64,000 bases of DNA from Vibrio amylolyticus (GCF_023145695.1 NZ_JAJHVV010000006.1:186001-250000), one strand, 5' to 3'; positions 24,436 to 32,844 are shown, counted from the first letter of the stretch. Translations and numbers: made by a program. The notes: generated from the sequence alone by a model not told the origin.

Positions 24436-24711
24436 ATGCACTGGCAAAATCCAGTGTCGGGATTAGTACCCCGCATTTTTCTCAAGGCGCATAGACGCCA
24501 GCTTTTGCTGGTTTTTTTATGTGCGGCTTCGGCACACTTGAACATAGTCGTTTCGTTTAAGAATCGTACTATCAGTATTATGGTGAGCTGGGCAAGGGCG
24601 CTTCGGCGCGCCGTGACCTTGAGAGCGGTAGTACTAACCTTGTTCAGTTCGCCACCCGAAGATTAGTACCTCCGTGTGGTGATTTAGTGAAATTACTCTC
24701 AAGGAGGCCAT
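24436..24711 (+). promoter_or_regulatory. P4/Ash-like leader region upstream of the Rha-type gene
   Basis: The region carries GATTAGTACC at 24461-24470 and again exactly 200 bases later at 24661-24670. A terminator hairpin lies between them. An open frame across it (24436-24666) resembles the Ash/Icd-like frames annotated in P4-type immunity leaders. In P4 such leaders make a small antisense immunity RNA that forces early termination. I read this as a regulatory leader rather than a protein gene; the homology claim is by pattern only. Confidence 0.55.
24498..24518 (+). terminator. Intrinsic terminator inside the leader
   Basis: CCAGC-TTTT-GCTGG followed by seven T. It is placed about 200 bases before the downstream start codon, fitting premature termination control. 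Confidence 0.8.
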
Positions 24712-24712
24712 C

Positions 24713-25384
24713 ATGCCTACAACTTCCCTTACCCTGACTGTATCTGATCTTGTCTTTAATCAAGGCGAGAAAATTCGCACCACTTCTCTTAAAGTCGCAG
24801 AAGCTTTTAACAAGCAACACCGCGACGTTATTCGTAAGCTAAACAACCTTGAATGTTCCGACGATTTTAACGCGCGCAATTTTACGCACGTTGAATATGA
24901 CGATAGAAAAGGGGAGTCACGTAAAGCGATTGAAATGACCAAAGACGGCTTTATGTTTTTAGTCATGGGCTTTACGGGAAAGAAAGCCGCGCACATCAAA
25001 GAAGCCTACATCAACGCCTTCAACCAAATGGCAAACCAACTTCGAAGCTCATTACCCACGCTACCACCTTCTCAATATCAATTACCGCCAAGCCGACTAC
25101 CAAACTTCTTCGACTCCGGTTGGTTACCCGCCCTCTACGAACGCTGCGATTCTAAAAGCCATTGGACATATCACATCAAATTCCAAATCCGCCCAATTGG
25201 TGGCAAGTACTGCGCAAAGTTTGAATTAGGAATAGGCGGCAAAGAAGAAACCCAACCGTGGTTTTCATCCAGTGGCGCAGAGTTCATCGACAGCGGCTTC
25301 TACCTAGAGTACCGAGACCTAGATGAACTATGGGAAAACGTAAGAACCGTTCTAGAAAAGTATCAGGCCTATAGCCCGTATTAG
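24713..25384 (+). CDS. Rha-family phage regulatory protein
   Basis: A 223-residue protein. The N-terminal domain (about residues 20-105) fits the pRha family: VFNQGEKIRTTSLKVAEAF, a KQHRDVIRKLNNL helix, and the MTKDGFMFLVMGFTGKKAA block. The C-terminal half (YERCDSKSHWTYHIKFQIRPIGG) is unrelated and unrecognised. Rha proteins are regulators found in temperate phages and satellites, often behind Ash-like leaders as here. AAGGAGG lies seven bases before the start codon. It suggests that part of this cargo has a phage-satellite origin. Confidence 0.8.
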   Translation: MPTTSLTLTVSDLVFNQGEKIRTTSLKVAEAFNKQHRDVIRKLNNLECSDDFNARNFTHVEYDDRKGESRKAIEMTKDGFMFLVMGFTGKKAAHIKEAYINAFNQMANQLRSSLPTLPPSQYQLPPSRLPNFFDSGWLPALYERCDSKSHWTYHIKFQIRPIGGKYCAKFELGIGGKEETQPWFSSSGAEFIDSGFYLEYRDLDELWENVRTVLEKYQAYSPY

Positions 25385-25506
25385 AATCTAAATCAAATAA
25401 TATACAAATAGCATGTGCAAACTGGTTCGTAACGTGATCTCGCTTCCAAGGAGTCGTACTTTATCATCCTATGCTTTGGTTGCTTTTTAACCAGAAGGAG
25501 CGTCAG

Positions 25507-26283
25507 ATGGCTAATAAATTTGGAATACTTACCCTTCATGGTATGGGTAAACAAAGCGTAAACTACCATGAGAAGTTCATATCCAGAGTCGAAAAAGAAC
25601 TTGGAGTGACTAAAGGTTCAATTCCGGTTGAGTCAGTGTATTACCACACAGAAATGCAGAAAAACGAATATGCAATGTGGGATCGAATGACAAAAGCACA
25701 TGATTTAGATGTACGGAAGCTTCGTAAGCTAATGCTGTTTTCATTCAGTGATGCCGCGAATATTCAAGACTATAGTACGCCAGAGAGTATGGGATCGATT
25801 GTCACCAGTTGTGTTCATGACAAGTTGAATCGACTCTTGGCAAGACTTGACCCTGAAGCAGTGGTTGTAGTGGTAGGGCAATCACTGGGTAATCAGGTGT
25901 TTTCTAATTATGTGTGGGATATACAGCATGAAACGGGAATCTTTTCTCCGGGAAGAGAAGATGTAATTGCGGCACTTGAAAACCTAAAACGGGTGCGAAT
26001 TTGGTTTAGTACAGGAAACAATATGCCAATGTTTGTGTCTGGATTACCGGAAGAGAGAATAAAGGCGATATCGAAACCAAACGAACAGTTTGAATGGTGG
26101 AATTTCTTTGATGTGGATGACGCACTTGGTTGGCCAGTGTGTCCTATGGGAGGGGATTATCAAAACAACCTAAACGTAAGAGACTTTGAAATAAATACGG
26201 GCTTCACTGTGATGTGTCATTCCAAATATTGGAAAGATAGGGATTTTATAGAACCGTTCTGTGACAAGGTTAGTTCACTTTAG
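25507..26283 (+). CDS. Alpha/beta-hydrolase-fold protein with GxSxG motif
   Basis: Start at 25507, with AAGGAG eight bases upstream. The 258-residue product has an N-terminal strand and oxyanion-type HGMG loop (residues 11-14), a hydrophobic strand leading to GQSLG (nucleophile Ser126) and candidate acid and histidine residues in FDVDDALGW and VMCHSKYW near the C-terminus. This is the lipase/esterase layout. No signal peptide, so it is probably cytosolic. Substrate unknown. As the last cargo gene before the guaC junction it may be a defence, counter-defence or metabolic gene. Confidence 0.7.
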   Translation: MANKFGILTLHGMGKQSVNYHEKFISRVEKELGVTKGSIPVESVYYHTEMQKNEYAMWDRMTKAHDLDVRKLRKLMLFSFSDAANIQDYSTPESMGSIVTSCVHDKLNRLLARLDPEAVVVVVGQSLGNQVFSNYVWDIQHETGIFSPGREDVIAALENLKRVRIWFSTGNNMPMFVSGLPEERIKAISKPNEQFEWWNFFDVDDALGWPVCPMGGDYQNNLNVRDFEINTGFTVMCHSKYWKDRDFIEPFCDKVSSL

Positions 26284-26289
26284 GAAGTA

Positions 26290-26320
26290 AACCCGAGCTC
26301 AGTAAGAGCTCGGGTTATTT
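26290..26320 (+). terminator. Intrinsic terminator after the hydrolase gene
   Basis: An 11-bp perfect stem AACCCGAGCTC / GAGCTCGGGTT with a five-base loop, followed by ATTT. It starts seven bases after the stop codon. Confidence 0.8.
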
Positions 26321-26678
26321 AGTAATAGAGCTTTAAAGGCGTGGCCGAGCTTCCCCCGAAACTCGCCCGATTCCAAAAGCAAGCGACTATATGGAACCAC
26401 CTCCATAAGAGGCACATTAGGATTATAGGTGCTATAACATTAATGATTCATTACCAAAGGCGGTTGTTGCGAGTAGGGTGGTTATTCGAATGTAATCGCC
26501 TAATCAGTCAGTTAGACGTGCTATAGATTGAGAATACGCCAAACTAAAAGTGGCGGCAAAAATGGCGACACCCGCTGATATTTAGCGGATATAAGTGTTA
26601 AAAACCGTAAATATCCATGTATATCCATACAGTTGATTTTGTATATATTGTTGTTATTTAGGGTTATTTTGTTTTTTT
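26321..26678. other. Element end, region without an intact gene
   Basis: About 360 bases between the last cargo gene and the guaC fragment. It contains an inverted repeat around CCGCTGATATTTAGCGG (about 26573-26589) and a 10-base tandem repeat ATATCCATGT/ATATCCATAC at 26611-26630 that could be recombinase arm sites. A 61-codon frame at 26341-26526 has no recognised similarity and no ribosome-binding site. An attachment site is expected at the right edge of this stretch. Confidence 0.5.
26611..26630 (+). repeat. 10-base tandem repeat near the putative attachment site
   Basis: ATATCCATGT directly followed by ATATCCATAC. Position about 50 bases from the guaC homology suggests possible arm-type recombinase binding sites; not proven. 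Confidence 0.45.
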
Positions 26679-26933
26679 ATAAAGTTCTACGGCATGTCTT
26701 CTCAGTCAGCTATGTCTAAGCACTCTGGCGGCGTAGCGAACTACCGTGCAGCTGAAGGTAAAACCGTACTGTTACCATTCCGTGGTGACGTAAACGACAC
26801 TATCAATGACATCCTTGGTGGCGTACGTTCAACGTGTACCTACGTAGGCGCAGCAAAGCTTAAAGAGCTAACGAAGCGTACCACGTTCATCCGTGTACAA
26901 GAGCAAGAGAACAACGTTTTCGGTAAAGAGTAA
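26679..26933 (+). pseudogene. guaC: 3' fragment of guaC (GMP reductase), displaced by the integrated element
   Basis: From the codons for [11 protein letters not shown] to the stop, the reading is the last 84 residues of GMP reductase, including [17 protein letters not shown], [15 protein letters not shown] and [11 protein letters not shown] blocks, ending NNVFGKE. GuaC is about 347 residues, so about three quarters of the gene is missing upstream. Homology stops abruptly at the KFYG codons, and the sequence before it is AT-rich with no ribosome-binding site. I infer that the element integrated here and that the 5' part of guaC lies at its other end, perhaps with a replacement 3' end supplied by the element. 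Confidence 0.88.
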
Positions 26934-26964
26934 TCCGAAATAGCTTTGTTATTCTGAATATTAA

Positions 26965-26992
26965 AGGGTCGCTATTAGCGGCTCTTTTTTTT
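26965..26992 (+). terminator. guaC intrinsic terminator
   Basis: AGGGTCGC / GCGGCTCT stem with two G-U pairs and five-base loop, followed by eight T. It lies 30 bases after the guaC stop. Confidence 0.85.
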
Positions 26993-27048
26993 GCCTGAAT
27001 CAAGTAACAAAGTCATGACAGGTCTATAAATCACACTAGTATGGAAAA

Positions 27049-27951
27049 CTAAACGTTATAAATCTTTTTAAGTTCTGATGACAGAAAATCGAAAACAAAC
27101 CGAACTTTAGCACTTGTTCGAAGTTCTTGGTGGCTGACTAACCAAACGGGTAAGGTCATCAATGGTCCCATATCTTCAAATGCTCGTTCTAGCTTTGGTT
27201 CGATATCGCCCATCTGTTCTGGAAAAAATATCAAGCCTTGCCCTTCTTTACATAACTCCAATTGTAGTAATTGAAAGGGTGTAATTATGGAAAAGTTTTG
27301 CGGTGATAAATTCCAACCTTGTTGATTTAATATGTCGGTCACGGCACTGGTTTGATCAAAGCCGATTATTTGAATGTTTTCAGGTTTTTCTTTAATTAGT
27401 ACGTCAGGCAGTGTACTCAAATACTTTTTTGAACCATATAACCAAATCACTTCATCCCCGACTTTTTTGGCAATTAAATCATTTTGTTTAGGGTGAAAAC
27501 TACGAATGGCAATATCAGCTTCCCGCCGTTTAAGGTCACTAGGTTCGTTAGTGACAACGACTTCAATCTTGATACCAGGTTCAGCCCTACGAATTTTGGC
27601 TATGATCTTGGGTAATAGGTAGATTGCCGTTAACTCTCCTGCTGAAATTACCACTGTTCCTTCTAATTGCTGTGATCGGCCAGAAGCCGCCAAAGAGAAA
27701 GCGAGCGCGCTGTTTCCTATAACACGGGCGTGCGTTAATAACTCTAAACCGCTGTTCGTAAGTATTAATCGTTGGCCGACTCGTTCAAATAGAGTGACAT
27801 TTAGCTCAGTTTCTAGGGCGCTAACTTGTCTGCTTAAGGTTGGTTGTGTCGAGCCCAATTTAACGGCTGCAGCCGACAAAGTTCCAAGCTCTGCCGTGGC
27901 TAAAAATGCTCGAATATGATTCCAATCAAAATTCACTGAGTTCCAATTCAT
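27049..27951 (-). CDS. LysR-family transcriptional regulator
   Basis: A 300-residue protein with an N-terminal winged helix-turn-helix (about residues 8-66, FLATAELGTLSAAAVKLGSTQPTLSRQ) and a C-terminal effector-binding domain starting near residue 95 (GTVVISAGEL). It is divergent from the NAD(P)-binding protein gene with about 90 bases between start codons, the usual arrangement in which the regulator controls the divergent gene and itself. The effector is unknown. It is the first intact host gene after the element. Confidence 0.9.
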   Translation of the reverse strand: MNWNSVNFDWNHIRAFLATAELGTLSAAAVKLGSTQPTLSRQVSALETELNVTLFERVGQRLILTNSGLELLTHARVIGNSALAFSLAASGRSQQLEGTVVISAGELTAIYLLPKIIAKIRRAEPGIKIEVVVTNEPSDLKRREADIAIRSFHPKQNDLIAKKVGDEVIWLYGSKKYLSTLPDVLIKEKPENIQIIGFDQTSAVTDILNQQGWNLSPQNFSIITPFQLLQLELCKEGQGLIFFPEQMGDIEPKLERAFEDMGPLMTLPVWLVSHQELRTSAKVRFVFDFLSSELKKIYNV

Positions 27952-28043
27952 ACAAAAATGTATACCTAAAATGCATTACTGCGTCTATGTGTCGTCAAAG
28001 TGTATAGGTAAACTTGTTCCAGTGAAATGATTTGGAGAACAAC

Positions 28044-28781
28044 ATGGAAGTACTGGTTCTAGGGGCGAGTGGAAAAACAGGGCGATTATTGGTTAGTCAG
28101 CTATTGGCGAAGCAGCTCTATGTTCGTGTAATAGTAAGATCTACAACAGATTTTCTGGCACTATTTCCTAACGACTTAAGTAAAGAGAGTCGGTTAAGTG
28201 TGACAGAGGCGAATATCCTAGAGCTGTCAGACCAAGCTCTGCAAGATCAAATAAAACCCTGTGGCGCTGTTATTTCATGTCTTGGACATAACTTAAATTT
28301 GAAGGGCATATACGGCCAGCCAAGGCACTTGGTGACTGACTCAGTTAAGCGTATTAGCGAAATTGTAAACAACAGGGTTGAACACGTACCGATTAAATTT
28401 ATTTTAATGAACACCACGGGTAATCAGAATCGCAAAGAAGGCGAGAAAGTATCATTCGCGCAACACGTTATTATTTGCCTAATAAGAAAGCTGATACCTC
28501 CGCATAAAGATAACGAAGATGCCGCTGATTACTTACAACATCATATCAAGAAAGCCAGTGAAAAAATGGAATGGTCAGTCGTGCGTCCTGACGGCTTAAT
28601 TGACGAACCAAGTCACTCTGAATATGACCTTTATTTTTCACCGATTCGTAGTGCTATTTTTGATGCAGGAAAGACGAGTCGCATTAACGTTGCTCATTTT
28701 ATGACGGCGTTAGTCACCGATTCAAACCTATGGGCGCAATGGAAAACCAAAATGCCTGTTATATATAATAGAGAAACCTAA
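28044..28781 (+). CDS. NAD(P)-binding, NmrA/SDR-a5-like oxidoreductase
   Basis: I start at 28044, with GGAG six bases upstream; the frame is open from a TTG 12 bases earlier. The 245-residue product opens with the Rossmann motif GASGKTGRLL (residues 7-16). It has VISCLGHN near residue 80 and a WSVVRPDGLID segment near residue 180, typical of NAD(P)H-binding atypical short-chain dehydrogenases. Substrate unknown. It is followed 22 bases on by a VOC-fold protein gene, so the two probably form an operon under the divergent LysR regulator. Confidence 0.8.
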   Translation: MEVLVLGASGKTGRLLVSQLLAKQLYVRVIVRSTTDFLALFPNDLSKESRLSVTEANILELSDQALQDQIKPCGAVISCLGHNLNLKGIYGQPRHLVTDSVKRISEIVNNRVEHVPIKFILMNTTGNQNRKEGEKVSFAQHVIICLIRKLIPPHKDNEDAADYLQHHIKKASEKMEWSVVRPDGLIDEPSHSEYDLYFSPIRSAIFDAGKTSRINVAHFMTALVTDSNLWAQWKTKMPVIYNRET

Positions 28782-28803
28782 TCTCAATATTTGGAGTAAC
28801 GTG

Positions 28804-29169
28804 ATGAAAATGAACTATTTTGTGTTTGGAACCAATGACAAAGAAAAAGCAGTCATTTTTTATAATGAATTATTTGATGGATGTGGATTAAATAAAATTC
28901 ACGATCAAGGGCGAATGACTCTTTGGGGAAATGACGAATTTATGTTTGCGATTGCCGAACCATTCGATGAACACCCAGCCTCAAATGGAAATGGCACTAT
29001 GCTTGGTCTTCATGTGGACTCAATGAATGAAGTCAATCGATTACATAAAAAAGCCCTTGAGTTAGGCGGCGTTAGTGAAGGTGAACCTAGAATACGCTCG
29101 AATATGCATTCTGCTTACATGAGAGATTTAGACAATAATAAAGTCTGTTTTTATACGAGTAATACCTAG
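28804..29169 (+). CDS. VOC (glyoxalase/bleomycin resistance) family protein
   Basis: The ATG at 28804 is preferred over the GTG three bases earlier because GGAG spacing fits better. The 121-residue product shows the single-domain VOC pattern: KMNYFVFGTNDKEKAVIFYNELF at the start, MLGLHVDSMNEVNRLHKKALELGG in the middle and MRDLDNNKVCFY at the end. PhnB-like members often have no known substrate. The metal-binding residues are not fully evident. Confidence 0.85.
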   Translation: MKMNYFVFGTNDKEKAVIFYNELFDGCGLNKIHDQGRMTLWGNDEFMFAIAEPFDEHPASNGNGTMLGLHVDSMNEVNRLHKKALELGGVSEGEPRIRSNMHSAYMRDLDNNKVCFYTSNT

Positions 29170-29304
29170 TCAGAATGGAAGGTTATAACGATATTGCATA
29201 GGTATTAGAAAGTGTCGCTCGGTATTTTTCATTTCATGGGAAGAGGGCACTATTTAACTTGATGAATACTTGAAGTGTCGAGCAATCTGACGATTATTGG
29301 ATGA

Positions 29305-29865
29305 CTACTTCAAAGGCGAATTGTGCTTAGATTTGCTCGCATCAATCAAGCGGTGTTTAATGCGGCTTAGACCAACTGGCGTCACCCCCAAGTACCGCGC
29401 GATATCATTTTGAGTCACTTTCTCCATAAGAGCCGGAGATTTATCTAACAGGTTTTGATAACGCTGCTCTGCACTGAGGCACAATAGTTCGCGTTCTCTC
29501 GCTTCTTTTTTCATGGCAAATGCTAAGAGAATATCGATAACTTCTCGTGCTAGCTGGTGGTTGCTTTGGCTTTGCAGGTAAAGCTGTTCGAAATTAAATT
29601 TAAGTAACTGCGTGGGTTCTAAACATATGAGGCCAAAGGTCGCTTTCTGCTTTTGATAGGCTGCAGACATACTACCAATCACGTCATTGTCAGTAAGAAA
29701 AGACTTTACTCGCTCTTGTCCATCAGAGGTCAGGTAATAGGCTTTCACTACCCCCTGTTTGATTAGATACAAAGAATCATCACTGTCACCCTGCATGAAA
29801 ACATGGTCTCCTGAGTTTTTAGATATTTGCTGTCCTTCGCTTTCAATAAATTTCGAAAATTCCAT
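29305..29865 (-). CDS. Crp/Fnr-family transcriptional regulator
   Basis: A 186-residue protein with an N-terminal cyclic-nucleotide-binding fold (about residues 15-110, DHVFMQGDSDDSLYLIKQGVVKAYY) and a C-terminal helix-turn-helix (TQNDIARYLGVTPVGLSRIKHRL). It lacks the four-cysteine cluster of Fnr. It is divergent from an SDR gene with 87 bases between starts, which it probably regulates. The ligand is not predictable. Confidence 0.88.
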   Translation of the reverse strand: MEFSKFIESEGQQISKNSGDHVFMQGDSDDSLYLIKQGVVKAYYLTSDGQERVKSFLTDNDVIGSMSAAYQKQKATFGLICLEPTQLLKFNFEQLYLQSQSNHQLAREVIDILLAFAMKKEARERELLCLSAEQRYQNLLDKSPALMEKVTQNDIARYLGVTPVGLSRIKHRLIDASKSKHNSPLK

Positions 29866-29952
29866 TCGTTTTAACCCAAGTTAACGCCCAAGGCGAATCG
29901 ATTCATTAAATTAATTCCTAGCTTAACGCACACCGCGTCATGGGAGAAGCGA

Positions 29953-30696
29953 ATGAAGTTATTAAACCAAGTCATTATTATAACCGGCGGCACCTCGGGA
30001 ATTGGTCTAGAAATCGTCAAGCGACTAAGTAAAACCAATGAAGTGATTGTCCTTGGTCGAGGCGAAGCCAAACTTGCTCAATTGTCTGCAGATTATGGCG
30101 TAAAAGGTTACAAAGTAGACCTTAGCGATTCGAATGAAGTAGAGTGGGTAGCCAGTGAGCTACTCAAACGCTTCCCTAAAGTGAACGTGCTCATCAATAA
30201 TGCAGCCGTTCAATTTCCTGCTGCATTTAACAGTGATGACTTTAATTACGATACGATTCAGTCGGAAATCACCACCAACTTTACTTCAGTTTGCAGTCTT
30301 TGTTACCTATTACTGCCTGCGCTTGGTCGTTCAGGCAATAATGACATAAGCAAAAGTCTCATCCTCAATATCAATTCCGGTCTTGCCCTCGCGCCAAAAA
30401 GATCCTCTGCGGTTTATTGCGCAACCAAAGCAGCGCTCAACTCTTTTTCGATCTCATTACGGTATCAACTTGAACACTCGAATGTTTCTGTGATGCAAGC
30501 GTTGATGCCTTTAGTGGATACAAAGATGACTCAAGGAAGAGGAACCAACAAGATGACGATTGTGGAAGCCGTAGACCGACTGATTTCTGGCGTAGAAAAA
30601 GGCATTGAAGACAATGATATAGGTAAAGTGGGACTGCTTCGCTGGTTGAATCGGTTGTCCCCTAAAATGGCGTCCAAGCTGATGAAAACCACTTAA
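29953..30696 (+). CDS. Short-chain dehydrogenase/reductase (DltE-like)
   Basis: A 247-residue classical SDR: TGGTSGIGLEI cofactor motif at residues 12-22, NNAAVQ at about 86, a serine in LNINSGLAL and the YCATKAAL catalytic Tyr/Lys pair near residue 156. A VMQALMPLVDTKMTQ block follows. Its form is close to proteins annotated DltE/YdfG-like. GGAGAAGCGA precedes the ATG. The substrate is unknown. It begins a run of three codirectional genes divergent from the Crp/Fnr regulator. Confidence 0.9.
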   Translation: MKLLNQVIIITGGTSGIGLEIVKRLSKTNEVIVLGRGEAKLAQLSADYGVKGYKVDLSDSNEVEWVASELLKRFPKVNVLINNAAVQFPAAFNSDDFNYDTIQSEITTNFTSVCSLCYLLLPALGRSGNNDISKSLILNINSGLALAPKRSSAVYCATKAALNSFSISLRYQLEHSNVSVMQALMPLVDTKMTQGRGTNKMTIVEAVDRLISGVEKGIEDNDIGKVGLLRWLNRLSPKMASKLMKTT

Positions 30697-30744
30697 CTAA
30701 ACGAGCCATTCATACTGTCGAATACAATCGGTAAGGAGAAAGTG

Positions 30745-31173
30745 ATGAATTGGATACAGGTAAGTGTAGGAGTATTAATGATGAGCACAACAATAAGCAC
30801 ATTAGCGAGCGAAATAAAGGTAACGGGAATTGAACACAAGCGTGGTGGCAATATTATCGTGTTCATTTTTTCGAACGAGGGGTTTCCCAAACAGCATGAG
30901 TTGGCTATTCAACAGCAAACGCAAAGAGCACAGGGTGACACCATGACATTTCATTTTGATGTAAATGAGCAGGAGGTCGCAATTAAGGTATTGCACGACG
31001 AGGATGAGAATGGAAAAGTGACGAAGAACTGGACGGGAATTTATCCTGCTGAAGGGCTCGGTTTTTCTAATAAACAGAAAGTGTCTTTAACGGGGGCTCC
31101 CATTTATAAACGATCTAAGATCAAATTGGCCGACCTTCAAGCTGGGCTGACGATTGAAATGAATTATCCATAG
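30745..31173 (+). CDS. DUF2141-family exported protein
   Basis: The start at 30745 follows AAGGAG by seven bases. The 142-residue product has a signal peptide (about residues 1-21, ending TLA-SE) and the DUF2141 pattern. This includes GGNIIVFIFSNEGFP, a FHFDVNEQEVAIKVLHDEDENGKVTKNWTGIYPAEGLGFSN block with an acidic DEDENGK calcium-type loop, and an IEMNYP end. Function of the family is unknown; such proteins are periplasmic and often sit near lipid or membrane genes. It is 49 bases after the SDR gene. Confidence 0.82.
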   Translation: MNWIQVSVGVLMMSTTISTLASEIKVTGIEHKRGGNIIVFIFSNEGFPKQHELAIQQQTQRAQGDTMTFHFDVNEQEVAIKVLHDEDENGKVTKNWTGIYPAEGLGFSNKQKVSLTGAPIYKRSKIKLADLQAGLTIEMNYP

Positions 31174-31182
31174 GAGTGAGTG

Positions 31183-31845
31183 ATGAGACACTTAATAAAA
31201 GTCATGTTAGTTGTAGCCATGGTATTTGCACTCACCTTTATATCGTTAAAAGCAGCGGGGGTTCTAAGTGTTGAACAAATCGAAGCTTGGTTAACGTATG
31301 CACAAGGCTTGTCGCCTATTTATGCTGGTGTTCTAACAGTCGCGTTACTGCTTGCTGATATTGTGATCGCGATGCCAACACTCACGGTCACGATTCTTTC
31401 TGGGTTCTTTTTAGGCAGCAGTCTTGGTGCATTATCTGCGATTATTGGAATGAGCTTAGCGGGTGTTACCGGGTACCTCTTAGGTAAGCGCTATGGTGAT
31501 AGTATACTGATGCTGTTACTTAAAGATGAACACAAGATCAATGACGCTAAATCGGCATTTCAGAGCCATGGATTAGGGATGATTCTTCTGAGTCGAGCGA
31601 TTCCTATTTTACCAGAGGTGACCGCCTGCCTAGCCGGCGCCACTAACATGACCTTTTCACGATTTATGTTCGCATGGCTGTTGAGCACGGTACCATATTG
31701 TCTTATCGCCGCTTATGCGGGCTCATTAAGTTCGTTGAGCGATCCGAAGCCAGCGCTAATTGGAGCCGCTGTACTGACAACAAGCTTGTGGATTGGTTGG
31801 TTTGTATTTAGAAAATTCAAATTAAAAAGCAGCGCCGTTAATTAA
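31183..31845 (+). CDS. TVP38/TMEM64 (DedA-like) family membrane protein
   Basis: I choose the ATG at 31183 (AGGAG seven bases upstream). The 220-residue product has about six hydrophobic segments. It carries the VTT-domain signature: the FFLGSSLGALSAIIGMSLAGVTGYLLGKRYG block and the LLSRAIPILPEVTACLAGATNMTFSRF block with the conserved arginine and proline. Relatives act as lipid or small-molecule translocators of the inner membrane. It is nine bases after the DUF2141 gene, so probably one operon with SDR and DUF2141. Confidence 0.88.
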   Translation: MRHLIKVMLVVAMVFALTFISLKAAGVLSVEQIEAWLTYAQGLSPIYAGVLTVALLLADIVIAMPTLTVTILSGFFLGSSLGALSAIIGMSLAGVTGYLLGKRYGDSILMLLLKDEHKINDAKSAFQSHGLGMILLSRAIPILPEVTACLAGATNMTFSRFMFAWLLSTVPYCLIAAYAGSLSSLSDPKPALIGAAVLTTSLWIGWFVFRKFKLKSSAVN

Positions 31846-31948
31846 GGGTGATCATTTAACGCTAAAAAGTCTGCTTTCGCGTCACTCTAAATTTCAAACT
31901 TATGGCTAAGTATCAAAAGCTAATATGACCATAAATACCTTTAAATCA

Positions 31949-32311
31949 CTATAAAGTATTCAAAGAAAAGCATCGATTGCCAAGCAAAGACGTTAAGGTT
32001 TTGTGCATGGGCTTGTTAATGTAATCACTTTCTACGACTACGTTATCGAGCCAATACACATCGGCAAGGAGATGAAGATCGTCAATCAACGCTTGGCAAG
32101 CCTCTTCTGTCATTTTTGAAATGTCACTAGGGTAATCATCACTAAGATCGACAATGATCACCCGTTGATGCTTTTTCAGCTTCAGCCTTACAATACCTTC
32201 CAAATCGTCCATGGCTATTTCCCTGTGGAAAATAAACATCACACTTTGTCCTTCTCCGATGTCGTAGATTTTATAACGTTGATCATTGAGATAAATAATA
32301 TTGAATTTCAT
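31949..32311 (-). CDS. Unknown small protein, possibly a trimmed alpha/beta fold
   Basis: Start at 32311 with GAGGAA nine bases upstream. The 120-residue product has a strand-helix rhythm (KFNIIYLNDQRYKIYDIGEGQSVMFIF, then QRVIIVDLSDDYPSD, then ADVYWLDNVVVESD). It superficially resembles the first strands of an alpha/beta hydrolase but has no GxSxG motif. No family recognised. It is convergent with the TVP38 gene. Confidence 0.55.
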   Translation of the reverse strand: MKFNIIYLNDQRYKIYDIGEGQSVMFIFHREIAMDDLEGIVRLKLKKHQRVIIVDLSDDYPSDISKMTEEACQALIDDLHLLADVYWLDNVVVESDYINKPMHKTLTSLLGNRCFSLNTL

Positions 32312-32616
32312 GTTATCGATTCCTCTAGATTGATATAACCCGCCAAAGTGACAATACGTAGTAGGGTTAGACGTTTGTTTCAACCTAATGTGGCTTGACG
32401 TTAGTTTGCTTTACTTGAATTAGGGACTCAAAGAATTCGAGAAATTCAAATGTGAATCGGTCAAGTCATTTTTGAATTTCTGTAAACCGTATTCAGAACG
32501 TTGTTAGTTATTTATGATCACCGCATTCAAGGTTTCCTAGGAAAGGAAACTCAATGCAGCAAAGGAGATAGGCTCAAAAAGAACCTATGTAGCTTCAATA
32601 CCCTATTGTTAAACCA

Positions 32617-32844
32617 ATGAAAAAATCAAACAAAAAGCTTTTGTTATTCTCCCTTATTGTGAGTGGCTTATTCTCACGTTTTGCATGGTCTTCGAACTTA
32701 ATGCTGAAAGACGCTTCTGCAAAAACCAAGCTTATTTATGACAATGAGCCTCAAAACGTTGCTTATAGGGATTACCCTAGGGACTTGCCCTTCAGCGGTG
32801 ATCAGTACAACAATAACGGACCGGTTTGCATCAGAGCATTATAA
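32617..32844 (+). CDS. Small exported protein of unknown function
   Basis: A 75-residue frame with a clear signal peptide (MKKSNKKLLLFSLIVSGLFSRFAWS) and a short tyrosine/aspartate-rich mature part (YDNEPQNVAYRDYPRDLPFSGDQYNNNG) with a single cysteine near the end (VCIRAL). No good ribosome-binding site. An inverted repeat GGTTTCC/GGAAACT lies at about 32531-32551 upstream. No family recognised. Confidence 0.45.
   Translation: MKKSNKKLLLFSLIVSGLFSRFAWSSNLMLKDASAKTKLIYDNEPQNVAYRDYPRDLPFSGDQYNNNGPVCIRAL

Noticed and set aside
24436..24666. 76-codon plus-strand open frame resembling Ash/Icd-like proteins
   Set aside because: It runs through an intrinsic terminator hairpin and lacks a convincing ribosome-binding site; I treat the region as a leader RNA.
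26341..26526. 61-codon frame near the element end, considered as an integrase remnant
   Set aside because: No tyrosine-recombinase motifs on either strand and no ribosome-binding site.
28032..28043. TTG start extending the NAD(P)-binding protein by four codons
   Set aside because: The internal GGAG box and ATG at 28044 fit normal spacing better.
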